Source: Bacteroides sp. (GTDB taxonomy: Bacteria > Bacteroidota > Bacteroidia > Bacteroidales > Bacteroidaceae). Taken from it: 51,439 bases of DNA. Positions 1 to 8,129 of this stretch are shown in pieces. The stretch covers positions 1 to 51,439 of the forward strand of contig NZ_JAQVBV010000036.1 in assembly GCF_028690125.1 (NCBI RefSeq), given 5' to 3'. The first letter of the stretch is position 1. Each line of letters begins with the position of its first letter. The notes below the pieces were generated by a model that was given only the letters and a program-made list of their open reading frames with translations, was not told the DNA's origin and did not search any database. The translations under genes and the position numbers were made by a program.

Positions 1-66
1 CGCTTCCAAATATGCGCTATTTAGCTTTATTTACCGTATCTGACCAAGAAATAGCTTTTATAACTA

Positions 67-97
67 TTTGAATTTTAATCAGTTTGCGCTACCTTTG
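67..97 (+). promoter_or_regulatory. Bacteroides-type promoter facing an ORF-free repeat array
   Basis: TTTG at 67-70 and TACCTTTG at 90-97 are separated by 19 nt, matching the Bacteroides primary sigma factor consensus (-33 TTTG, -7 TAnnTTTG). Transcription would start near 104 and run rightward. No plus-strand gene follows: the ATGs at 125 and 168 reach a stop after one further codon, and the next gene (344-1072) is on the opposite strand. The likely product is therefore a non-coding transcript covering 109-330. Confidence 0.6.
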
Positions 98-108
98 CAT
101 ATCTTTCT

Positions 109-234
109 GAAACACTTTGTTTCATGCCTTGAAACAAAGTGTTCCGTACCTTGAAACAAAGTGTTCTATGCCTTAGAACAAAGTGTTCTAATACCTTGGA
201 ACAAAGTGTTTCGTACTTTAGAACTAACAGTTTC
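109..234. repeat. Array of six short dyads, 22-23 bp period
   Basis: Six units are centred at 116, 138, 160, 182, 205 and 227, so the spacings are 22, 22, 22, 23 and 22 bp. Each unit is a small inverted repeat, typically GAACA-AAG-TGTTC. The first unit is in the opposite orientation (GAAACA-CTT-TGTTTC). The last has changed to GAACT-AAC-AGTTTC, where the arm bases A and T became T and A together, so the pairing is kept. Units are joined by short spacers of the type yGTACCTTr. It could be a row of protein binding sites or of tiny RNA hairpins; the sequence does not decide. Confidence 0.8.
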
Positions 235-239
235 AAGCT

Positions 240-330
240 ACGGGCTGACCAAAAGTCCTTATGGTATATCTTTTAGACATATCTAAAGAATGAATTGATA
301 ACAACCTATCCGACTCTTTGGTCAGCCCGT
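240..330. repeat. 14-bp perfect inverted repeat with a 63-bp interior
   Basis: ACGGGCTGACCAAA at 240-253 is the exact reverse complement of TTTGGTCAGCCCGT at 317-330. The interior contains a smaller inverted repeat around TCTTTTAGA and TCTAAAGA. There is no T-run on either side, so it is not a textbook intrinsic terminator. It lies just after the stop of the minus-strand gene at 344 and at the end of the possible rightward transcript from 104, so it may cap either RNA. A miniature mobile element is possible, but I see no target duplication. Confidence 0.7.
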
Positions 331-343
331 TCAAAAACTTGCA

Positions 344-1072
344 TTATTCTACCATTATTCTGGTCCTTCTATTGACCGGAACCGAATCCATAGTAACAAT
401 ATCGCTTGAAATAGGATATACATAGGCTGTAAAATCAACATAATAAGTCGATCCCTTACTCAACTGAGGAGCAGGGAATGTCCATTCATTCACCCGATTC
501 AAACTTGTTACGTTTGCATTTTTCAGACAACCTTTTGTTATAACTTCGCTTCCGTCTTCCGACATAATCTGATAATCTATATAACTATACTTACAGAAAG
601 CCATACTGACCGCCGAAAGTCCCGCCCAATATACAGACGGTACTCCGTCTACTTTAACATAAGAACAGGTCGGTGGAACCAAATTATCCACTACAGTCTG
701 AGAAATAGGTAAAGCTGTAATAGTGGCAGGAACCGAACGATTACCCGCATTATCCAAAGTATATACAGCAAAATCATATCCTGTACCGGCATCCAGCCCG
801 TCTATCACAACAGAATCCATCATATGATCAAATACTTTCTGTTGCTTATCCGCTCCATACTCAATCAGAATTTGTTTTGACTTTTGATCTTTCGGAACAT
901 CCCAAGCCAATGCTATGCGTTCAAATCCAAGGTAACTCCGCAAAGCCACAACCTTACCGGAATAGTTATATTCCTGCAAATACTGTTTATAGTTATCATC
1001 CATATCTTCACAGCCAATGAGACCGGTAAATAACAACAAACTTCCAACGATATAAATATATTTACGTTTCAT
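344..1072 (-). CDS. DUF4998-type surface lipoprotein, last gene of PUL 1
   Basis: This 242-residue protein has a lipoprotein signal peptide with the lipidated Cys at residue 21 (GLIGC), followed by acidic residues EDMDD that favour export to the cell surface in Bacteroides. The first half looks like a fibronectin type III fold (ALAWDVP near residue 55, then DGLDAGTGYDFAVYTLDNAGNRS). The layout matches DUF4998, found as an accessory lipoprotein in SusC/SusD loci. It is the last gene of a four-gene minus-strand run, 25 bp after the DUF4959/DUF5000 gene. A glycan-binding or scaffold role is inferred from context only; no catalytic motif is visible. Confidence 0.75.
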   Translation of the reverse strand: MKRKYIYIVGSLLLFTGLIGCEDMDDNYKQYLQEYNYSGKVVALRSYLGFERIALAWDVPKDQKSKQILIEYGADKQQKVFDHMMDSVVIDGLDAGTGYDFAVYTLDNAGNRSVPATITALPISQTVVDNLVPPTCSYVKVDGVPSVYWAGLSAVSMAFCKYSYIDYQIMSEDGSEVITKGCLKNANVTSLNRVNEWTFPAPQLSKGSTYYVDFTAYVYPISSDIVTMDSVPVNRRTRIMVE

Positions 1073-1097
1073 AATTATCTGTTTTTATTTAGATTGA

Positions 1098-2375
1098 TCA
1101 TTCACCTTCCAAACCATATAACGTGATCTCTGAACCTACAGACACCATTCTTTCCGAAAATCCTTTCATGGCTTTAAACCTCAAATAACGGAATGGCTTG
1201 GTATATTTCGTTTCTTTCGGGTACAAGATAAATTCGTGTCCGGCTATCGCCTCCTGGTCTGCTTCATACGAATCCGCCGGTTTAATGATTTTATATGTTC
1301 CTACGAATTCCCAGTCTGTTATACCGTCCGTCGGATCCTTATCGTCACTGATATATAGTTGGAATGTTTGCACATTCTCATTGCCATATTTGTCGGATAA
1401 ACGTTGCCAGTATCGTACACGACTTCCTCTAACCGTGCGTCCCAAATCGATGAAATAAGAGTAAGGATAGCCCCATTCACCTGTATTGAAGATATTATAA
1501 TTCTCCGGATTCAATTTATAAGTGACATCATCCCAGAATTTCTCAATACGACCTTCATAAGCAGCCGGTGGCGCGTTCCGCAGACTGTCTTTTGTGAAGG
1601 CCTCCATATACTCTTCATAAGGTTGCTGTTTGTCCGGATTCGGATCAATGTCATAATCCCAACGATTTCCATACAACTTTTGATTGGCAAGGAACGTCCA
1701 TCCGGATTTACCCAAAGGAGCGTCTGAAAGGGGTTTCAATACTCCACAATCCTGTACTCCTGAAATGTTTCCGTACTGGTCTTTCACATAAGTAGAAACC
1801 GTATAATCCTTATTCTGCAAATTTTCCACCAAGAAAAAGCCATCTTTTGAGTTGGATGAAAGTACTTTCTCGGCAACTACTTCTCCATCATTCAGACGCA
1901 CATATACGTCTACTGTTTGCTTCAACTCATTGGTCCACTCGGCAATCAATGCAGAGAAACCCGGGCGTATCTTCAATGTAGAAGCAACCATATTCGTATT
2001 CGCTTCCATCGGAGTGATGGTTTCGACTACCGGTGCGGATACGTTATCGTTACGGTCTACAGAGTAAAGTTTCACCTCATAGTCTTTCACCTGACCGAAT
2101 CCTTCGATAAACAATGTGTCGGTATATGTACTACTCGTCTTAGATATTTTCTCACCGGAATCTACTGTATAGTCGGCACGTACATATAAGAAGTCCGGGT
2201 CATCCGGGATATCATATAAGAAATATCCTCCGCCGTAATTGGGAACAAAACGTACATTAGAGATTTGTCCCGGCGCTGCCTTATCCTTTCCCCCTTCATC
2301 GTCGTCCGAACAACTTGTAGTGGTCATAAACATTCCGCTTAAAAGCAACATTAAGCCATAATATATCTTTTTCAT
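1098..2375 (-). CDS. DUF4959/DUF5126/DUF5000 surface lipoprotein of PUL 1
   Basis: The protein has 425 residues from the ATG at 2375. An upstream in-frame ATG at 2414 would overlap the SusD stop and put 13 extra residues before the signal peptide, so I reject it. The signal peptide ends in TTTSC with Cys22, followed by SDDDE, a surface export signal. The N-terminal part resembles DUF4959 (fibronectin-like, with DYEVKLYSVDRNDNVS) and the middle DUF5126. The C-terminal 150 residues resemble DUF5000, a discoidin-like sandwich (WGYPYSYFIDLGR). Such proteins accompany SusCD pairs and are presumed to bind carbohydrate. It is co-directional with SusD, 26 bp after it. Confidence 0.8.
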   Translation of the reverse strand: MKKIYYGLMLLLSGMFMTTTSCSDDDEGGKDKAAPGQISNVRFVPNYGGGYFLYDIPDDPDFLYVRADYTVDSGEKISKTSSTYTDTLFIEGFGQVKDYEVKLYSVDRNDNVSAPVVETITPMEANTNMVASTLKIRPGFSALIAEWTNELKQTVDVYVRLNDGEVVAEKVLSSNSKDGFFLVENLQNKDYTVSTYVKDQYGNISGVQDCGVLKPLSDAPLGKSGWTFLANQKLYGNRWDYDIDPNPDKQQPYEEYMEAFTKDSLRNAPPAAYEGRIEKFWDDVTYKLNPENYNIFNTGEWGYPYSYFIDLGRTVRGSRVRYWQRLSDKYGNENVQTFQLYISDDKDPTDGITDWEFVGTYKIIKPADSYEADQEAIAGHEFILYPKETKYTKPFRYLRFKAMKGFSERMVSVGSEITLYGLEGE

Positions 2376-2401
2376 GTTCCTATTTATATTTAAGTGAATA
2401 C

Positions 2402-4384
2402 TTATTTTCCCCATCCCGGATTCTGCACCAGATTAGGATTTTTGTTGATATCATTTAACGGAATCGGGAATAAATAATTCTTTGGAGTCTCCCATACGCG
2501 AGCTTGCAGTTCAGTCACCTGATAGAAGTCCTCATAAGTACGACCTGTACGGGCATTCCATCCTTTCACTGACGATACGAAGAATTCATCAGCACGTTTC
2601 CAACGGCAAAGGTCGAAATAACGATGTCCTTCAAATGAAAGTTCAATCAATCGTTCTGTCTGTATGATTTCCCGCAATCCTTCTTGTGTCTGGTGCTTAT
2701 TCACATTCTTCACGATAGATGCATCGCTCCAAACGGTTTCTACTTTAGGCAAACCGGCTCTCTTCCGAACTTCGTTCAAATAATGATAAGCGTCTTCACC
2801 CGGTCCGTAATATTCGTTAGATGCTTCTGCATACAGCAGGTAAAGATCTGCCAAACGGATAATGGGATTCGGATAGCGAACCATACGAACTGCATATTCA
2901 TTCAATGATTCAGGATGCACCAATTTCTTAATTGCAATACCCGACCAATAGAAATCATCCTGCTTCGTACCGTAACGTCCACCGGGGTATTGATCATATT
3001 TCATATGCATTTCCAGTTTGTTCTGATGATTACGCCAATAGGAGTTATCAACGGCAATCCAACTATAGAAACGTGGTTCGCGATTCAGGTATAGCTTAAC
3101 AGTTTTCTCATTTGCCTGCATATAGCCCATATGATAAGTATCATCCGGAATAGTGACTATATCCAGACGGTTGTCATAATCAAAGGTCTGGTCTTCATTG
3201 ATAGGTACTCCATTTTTTGTATAATACAACTCACCCATCCGATAAGAAGCGCACAGCCATTGCCAACTATATTCCGACATCCCCTGATTGTCCATACGGC
3301 GACATTGAGAAGCGTGTTGAAAAGTTCCTTGGTCGAAGCCACCAACATTTGAGTATCCCCATATTAATTCATCATTCCAAGGATCGACAATGGAATAACG
3401 ATTATTATAACAATATTCTATAATCTCCGATTTCCCCCAGATGTCTTTATCAAAAAACTCGATATTCGCTCCACCTTCAGCATTATATTTATACAGTTTT
3501 TTGTTTCTTGCATGAGCCGCATCAATAGTAATCTTTATGGCATCCAACGCTTTCTTCCACTTCTCGTTATCTTTTTCCATCGGGAAAAACAACTCGCCAT
3601 CCACATTTTTAAAGTTACTATAATATTCAGCATTTCCATTGAACAACGGACTGGCTTGAGTCACTAATACAACAGCCTTAATCGCCTTAGCAATCGTACG
3701 GTCTACCATTCCCAAAAATTCATTGGGACGATCGTCTTTCAGGTCTGTTTTCTCGTTTCCGTTTTCATCATACAATACCTCATCAATCAAATCAACCGCA
3801 TATTTGAAACAAACATCTACCGGCTGACGTTTCAAACGTACTTCACTCGGTGAAGTGGAAGGTGTCAGGTTCTTGTCTACAATACAGATAGGACCATACA
3901 GACGAGTCAGATAGAAATGGTAAAAAGCTTTCAGTACCTTTACCTGCGCAATCCAGTCCTTCCTGTCCTCCTCTTTTATGTCTTTCACCAGATGAATATT
4001 CTCCAGGAATAGATTACAATAGCGGATACCTACATACAAAGAGGCCGCATTTTTATTTCCGTTCCAATAACATAAAAAAGGATCTTGTGCACTGTTCCAT
4101 CCCTTCATCAGTTTTTCACCGGGCATACGGTCACGATGTCCTGCTTCACCTCCGTCCAGACGAACAATAAATTCATCTCCTGCAAGGTTCATAGAATTGT
4201 TAAGCCAACCGTAATTAGGCATATACTCATAGCAAGCCGCCAACGCTCCATAAGCTTGTTGCTGCGTCTCGAACATACTTTCCAACTCAATGGTATTATC
4301 CGGAACAATATTCAGATAATCGCAACTGCCCATCCCTAGGATGACAGCCATCGCTCCCATAATATGTTTTAATGAAAATCTCAT
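2402..4384 (-). CDS. SusD/RagB-family glycan-binding lipoprotein (PUL 1)
   Basis: At 660 residues this is longer than the usual 500-580 for SusD-like proteins. The signal peptide ends MGSC with Cys21, followed by DYLNIVPDNTIE, the typical SusD start. The N-terminal SusD-like TPR region contains FYLTRLYGPICIVD near residue 160. The C-terminal RagB/SusD domain contains YPNPIIRLADLYLLYAEASNE and ends LNDINKNPNLVQNPGW. The role known for the family is to hold oligosaccharide at the cell surface as a lid on the partner SusC porin. It begins 12 bp after the SusC stop, so the two are surely co-transcribed. The substrate cannot be read from the sequence. Confidence 0.93.
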   Translation of the reverse strand: MRFSLKHIMGAMAVILGMGSCDYLNIVPDNTIELESMFETQQQAYGALAACYEYMPNYGWLNNSMNLAGDEFIVRLDGGEAGHRDRMPGEKLMKGWNSAQDPFLCYWNGNKNAASLYVGIRYCNLFLENIHLVKDIKEEDRKDWIAQVKVLKAFYHFYLTRLYGPICIVDKNLTPSTSPSEVRLKRQPVDVCFKYAVDLIDEVLYDENGNEKTDLKDDRPNEFLGMVDRTIAKAIKAVVLVTQASPLFNGNAEYYSNFKNVDGELFFPMEKDNEKWKKALDAIKITIDAAHARNKKLYKYNAEGGANIEFFDKDIWGKSEIIEYCYNNRYSIVDPWNDELIWGYSNVGGFDQGTFQHASQCRRMDNQGMSEYSWQWLCASYRMGELYYTKNGVPINEDQTFDYDNRLDIVTIPDDTYHMGYMQANEKTVKLYLNREPRFYSWIAVDNSYWRNHQNKLEMHMKYDQYPGGRYGTKQDDFYWSGIAIKKLVHPESLNEYAVRMVRYPNPIIRLADLYLLYAEASNEYYGPGEDAYHYLNEVRKRAGLPKVETVWSDASIVKNVNKHQTQEGLREIIQTERLIELSFEGHRYFDLCRWKRADEFFVSSVKGWNARTGRTYEDFYQVTELQARVWETPKNYLFPIPLNDINKNPNLVQNPGWGK

Positions 4385-4396
4385 TGCTACTACTTT

Positions 4397-7300
4397 TTAA
4401 AAATCTAATTGAACACCTACATTATACACTCGCTGCAAAGGATATCCCAGTCCGTTATCTCCCATTTCCGGGTCCCATAAATCAAACGAACTGAAACACA
4501 GTAAATTCAAGCCTGTGAAATAAAAACGTACATTACCCAATCCCACCTTATGTAAAGCATGTTTAGGCAAAGAATAGCCAAGTTCTACCGTTTTCAGACG
4601 GAGATAACGCCCGTCACGCAACCACCAGGTTGATTCTTTTTTATAGTTATTCGAATTATCCTGTGTAGTCAAACGAGGCCAGAATGCTTGGCTGACCGGA
4701 TTGTTCTGACTCCAATGGTCATCAGCAATATAAGATACTACATTCCGGTAATTCCTGAACGGAGATATTTTATAAGGATCTATAAAGAAAGAAGAATGTC
4801 CCTGTCCCTGGAAAAAGAAGGAAATATCCCAATTCTTATATCCTGCCGACAAACCAAAACCATAACTCAACTCGGGTACTGACGGATAACCGATAGGAAC
4901 CTTATCATTATCATTGATTATTCCATCATTATTGATATCCTTGTATTTGATATCTCCCGCCTGAGCTTTTGTTCCTAAACTCTGAACCGGAGAATTGGCT
5001 ACATCATATTCATCAATAAACAGACGTTCGGCTATCAATCCCCATTGTTGCATCACCGGCCATCCTATAGTTCTCAGATATTCATCACGATAAGCGGGCT
5101 CTTCTCTTTCCGTAACCTTATTTTTCGCATAAGTAAAATTGAAACGGCCTGTAATCCAAGCATCTTTATTGATCGCATAATTTAGGTCGGCTGAGCCGTC
5201 CCATCCCCATGATTTTACTTCTCCAACATTTCCCCAAATATCATTTATAATTCCCATTGTTGCTGGGATATGTGCTCGTTTTTCATACACTTTCTCACGT
5301 TTTTCGAGGAAATAATCGAGTTGAATATCCAACATTCTCCATAAATTAAATTCTACACCAAGATTCTGTTTACGAGCAATCTCCCATGTGATTTCCGGAT
5401 TAGCATAACGATTCACTTTCAATCCACTATAAGATGTCAGAAAATCTTTTCCCCATGTATATCCGCCTTCTCTCTTTATATCCGATAAAAAATAAAAACG
5501 ATCTCTCGGATCCGAAATATTATCATTTCCTACTAAGCCGTATGAGTAGCGAAGTTTGAATTTATCCATTACCTTTGATAACGGTTGCCAGAAATCTTCA
5601 TTCGAAATCATATAGCCTACCCCCATTGCAGGAAAAACACCCCAACGATGATCCGCATCAAACTTCTCAGAACCGTTATAAGTCACACTGGCCTCTGCCA
5701 TGTATTTAGACTTATAAGCATAATTCGCACGAGCACGTACTGCTTGGTTACGCTGTGGCAATGTAACTTGAATACTTCCTTCTGCCGCTGTATTTTTATT
5801 TTCCTCCTGTGTATATACCAAGATGGCTCCCAATTCATGATCCTCATTAAATACATTGGCATAACTCAAGCCCGTTTCAAAATAAAAATGACTGTTAGCT
5901 GTACGGGTATTAGCAGGATCGCCCAGTACTCTAGTACCTTCTGCTATTTGTGACAAAGTATAGATATCAGACAGTTCATCATAATCTTTAATATTATAGA
6001 AATATGGATTATATGAACGGTTACTGTCATGTGAACTATCCGTCTTGATAGAAACTTTAGCATGAAAAGCAAGTCCTTCGGTTAAAAAGTCTAACTTCTG
6101 GTTGAGAGAAAATTGCGACAAGATATTACTTGAAAACCCATCCTTATATCCCTTCACCATATCAGCATACGGATTGGCCATACTGTTACGAGGATTCATT
6201 CCAAACAGTACATGCTCATCAAAACGATGTTGCTCGTCCGTCATATAATATTTAGGAAATTCGACCGGATTAGCATCCATTACCCTATTAAAAATATCAT
6301 TCGCCTGAACCGAAGGACCCGTATAATTCTGAAAACGAGAATTCATATTAACCTCAAAAGAAGTCGTTTTTGTCAATTGCAGATTGACTTTTGCCGTTAC
6401 ATCATAGGTACCGATATTAATGTTATTCTGAAAATTATTCTTTTTTTCATTCTTCAAGATACCGGTTTCATTGGTATAAGCAGCGGCCAAATAGTATTGA
6501 ATATCCTTGCTACCACCACTTACATTCAAATAATAATATTGATTATATGTAAAGTTATTAAATAACTCATCATACCAGTTCACATTAGGATAAGCATACG
6601 GATTGACTCCATTAATCGTATTCTGAATTTTTTGTGCTTCATAATAAGGAGGTAACAGAGGGTTATCATTAAACTGTGCTTCATTATATAGTTTCATATA
6701 AGTAACGCCATCAGCTGTTTCAGGAATTTTAGTAGGCGTAGAGAAACGTGATTCATGACGGAAAGACACACGTGGTTTGCCTTCCTTTCCTTTTTTAGTT
6801 GTCACCATAATAACGCCATTTGCACCTTTCGATCCATAAAGTGCGGCAGCAGTCGCATCCTTTAAAATTGAGAATTGTTCGATATTATCGGGTTGTATAC
6901 GAGCCAAATCATCAGCCGAAATCTCAAAACCATCCAATAAAATCAAAGGAGAAGATGAATAACCGAAAGTAGTCACACCGCGTACAAAAAACTCAGCATT
7001 GTCTTTACCCGGCTCTCCACTTTTCTGATAAGAAATAACTCCTGCCAACCGCCCGGCCAAAGCTGCCGTTAAGTTTCCGGTTGGAAGTTTAAGTTCTTTG
7101 GGATCAATGGTTTCAATAGCCGAAGTCATACTTTCCTTCTTTTGCTTTCCAAAGGCAACAACGGTCACATCTTGCAGCTCATTAGCCTTCGTTTCCAGTT
7201 TCACGACTAAAGACTTTTTATCGCCAATAGTGATTAACTTTGATTCATACCCCACATAAGAAATAAGTAGTTTGTCTGTCGGCAATACTTCAATCTCAAA

Positions 7301-7531
7301 TTTTCCATCCAAATCAGTAATAACACCTTTAGTGGATTTGTCTACCTGAACGGTAACTCCCGGAAGAGGGGAATCCAGTTCATCAAACACAACGCCTGTC
7401 ACTTTCAACGGTTCTTGATCAGTTGCCGCCAGCACCTGACTAAAAACGGAAGTCCCCGCAATACAAAGTAACAGCAAAAACAGTTTAAGAATACCGACCG
7501 ATTCTTTTTTCGTGTTTTTAGAATGTTCCAT
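4397..7531 (-). CDS. SusC/RagA-family TonB-dependent outer-membrane transporter (PUL 1)
   Basis: The protein has 1044 residues, the normal SusC size. A signal peptide ends near residue 35 (VLA-A). A carboxypeptidase-regulatory-like domain follows (VTGVVFDELDSPLPGVTV, residues about 44-125). The plug domain starts VAFGKQKKESMTSAIETI and contains ILKDATAAALYGSKGANGVIMVTTKKG. The rest is a 22-strand barrel ending in aromatic VGVQLDF. The family imports glycans across the outer membrane using TonB energy together with SusD. It is the first gene of a four-gene operon, with 12 bp to SusD. The 598 bp upstream hold a weak promoter and possible regulator half-sites. Confidence 0.95.
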   Translation of the reverse strand: MEHSKNTKKESVGILKLFLLLLCIAGTSVFSQVLAATDQEPLKVTGVVFDELDSPLPGVTVQVDKSTKGVITDLDGKFEIEVLPTDKLLISYVGYESKLITIGDKKSLVVKLETKANELQDVTVVAFGKQKKESMTSAIETIDPKELKLPTGNLTAALAGRLAGVISYQKSGEPGKDNAEFFVRGVTTFGYSSSPLILLDGFEISADDLARIQPDNIEQFSILKDATAAALYGSKGANGVIMVTTKKGKEGKPRVSFRHESRFSTPTKIPETADGVTYMKLYNEAQFNDNPLLPPYYEAQKIQNTINGVNPYAYPNVNWYDELFNNFTYNQYYYLNVSGGSKDIQYYLAAAYTNETGILKNEKKNNFQNNINIGTYDVTAKVNLQLTKTTSFEVNMNSRFQNYTGPSVQANDIFNRVMDANPVEFPKYYMTDEQHRFDEHVLFGMNPRNSMANPYADMVKGYKDGFSSNILSQFSLNQKLDFLTEGLAFHAKVSIKTDSSHDSNRSYNPYFYNIKDYDELSDIYTLSQIAEGTRVLGDPANTRTANSHFYFETGLSYANVFNEDHELGAILVYTQEENKNTAAEGSIQVTLPQRNQAVRARANYAYKSKYMAEASVTYNGSEKFDADHRWGVFPAMGVGYMISNEDFWQPLSKVMDKFKLRYSYGLVGNDNISDPRDRFYFLSDIKREGGYTWGKDFLTSYSGLKVNRYANPEITWEIARKQNLGVEFNLWRMLDIQLDYFLEKREKVYEKRAHIPATMGIINDIWGNVGEVKSWGWDGSADLNYAINKDAWITGRFNFTYAKNKVTEREEPAYRDEYLRTIGWPVMQQWGLIAERLFIDEYDVANSPVQSLGTKAQAGDIKYKDINNDGIINDNDKVPIGYPSVPELSYGFGLSAGYKNWDISFFFQGQGHSSFFIDPYKISPFRNYRNVVSYIADDHWSQNNPVSQAFWPRLTTQDNSNNYKKESTWWLRDGRYLRLKTVELGYSLPKHALHKVGLGNVRFYFTGLNLLCFSSFDLWDPEMGDNGLGYPLQRVYNVGVQLDF

Positions 7532-7727
7532 AATTCTACATTTAATGATTAACGATAGGTTTATAATTGAAAAATTACATTGTCTTTAGCATCAAAAGCA
7601 TTTTATTTTTGATGCCGGTTCAACCAATTTAGTTCCGATTTTCGCAGATCAAAACAGAAAATAAATATTAAGTACTATTCATAATAATAATGTTTTTATA
7701 GTTCAGATATTAGTTATCAGCTCGGTG

Positions 7728-7756
7728 CAAATCTATGAAATGTGTACCCATCGAAA
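7728..7756 (-). promoter_or_regulatory. Possible SusC operon promoter
   Basis: CAAATCTA at 7728-7735 reads TAGATTTG on the minus strand, matching the -7 box. The -33 box is poor: TTTC at 7756-7753 with a 17-nt gap instead of TTTG at 19-21. A weak -33 box would fit a promoter needing an activator. Confidence 0.35.
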
Positions 7757-7804
7757 TATAATTTTTATTTCAAAAGCTATCAAAAATGATACTTTGCCCT
7801 AACA

Positions 7805-7859
7805 TTTACATCTTATTTTCCGCCAATATGTAAATTATATAAGATCAGAATATTTACAT
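7805..7859. promoter_or_regulatory. Three evenly spaced TTTACAT/ATGTAAA half-sites
   Basis: TTTACAT at 7805-7811, ATGTAAAT at 7828-7835 and ATTTACAT at 7852-7859 alternate in orientation, with centres about 24 bp apart. The half-site resembles the arm of the TACATATATGTA palindromes found beside the GntR/LacI regulator (9696-9751). The regulator may therefore also act on the SusC operon. The region is AT-rich, so chance similarity is possible. Confidence 0.3.
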
Positions 7860-8129
7860 TAAGTATATCATTGCCATTAATTTAGAGTATGACAGTATTT
7901 GTCATTCTTCACTTCCTTACCAATAACGAAATGATTATCTCTGTCATTAGCTTCGCTCAAAACAACTTTTGATTTTTATATTACGGTATAGTCAAACGAC
8001 CACAGAAAGGAAAAATCTCGTCTTTGTGTGTACAGAAGAGCAGATCCTTCAACAAGTTCAGGATGACAGATGCTACCAGACTATGAAGTATAAGTACCTA
8101 CAAAAATTACCCTAAAAACAATCTTTACT

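Larger units (their letters stand above)
7532..8129. other. 598-bp intergenic region between GH32-like gene and SusC
   Basis: No credible ORF is seen. The stretch holds a possible leftward promoter for SusC (7728-7756), three evenly spaced half-sites of the TTTACAT/ATGTAAA type (7805-7859), and a REP-like segment at about 8040-8070 (GATCCTTCAACAAG then TTCAGGATGACAG). The latter resembles a short imperfect palindrome scattered in many Bacteroidetes genomes. The leader between the putative promoter and the SusC ATG would be about 190 nt, long enough for post-transcriptional control, though no clear hairpin is visible. Confidence 0.5.

Noticed and set aside
109..234. CRISPR array
   Set aside because: The 22-bp period leaves no room for spacers of about 30 bp, the repeats are short dyads that vary, and no cas genes are present.
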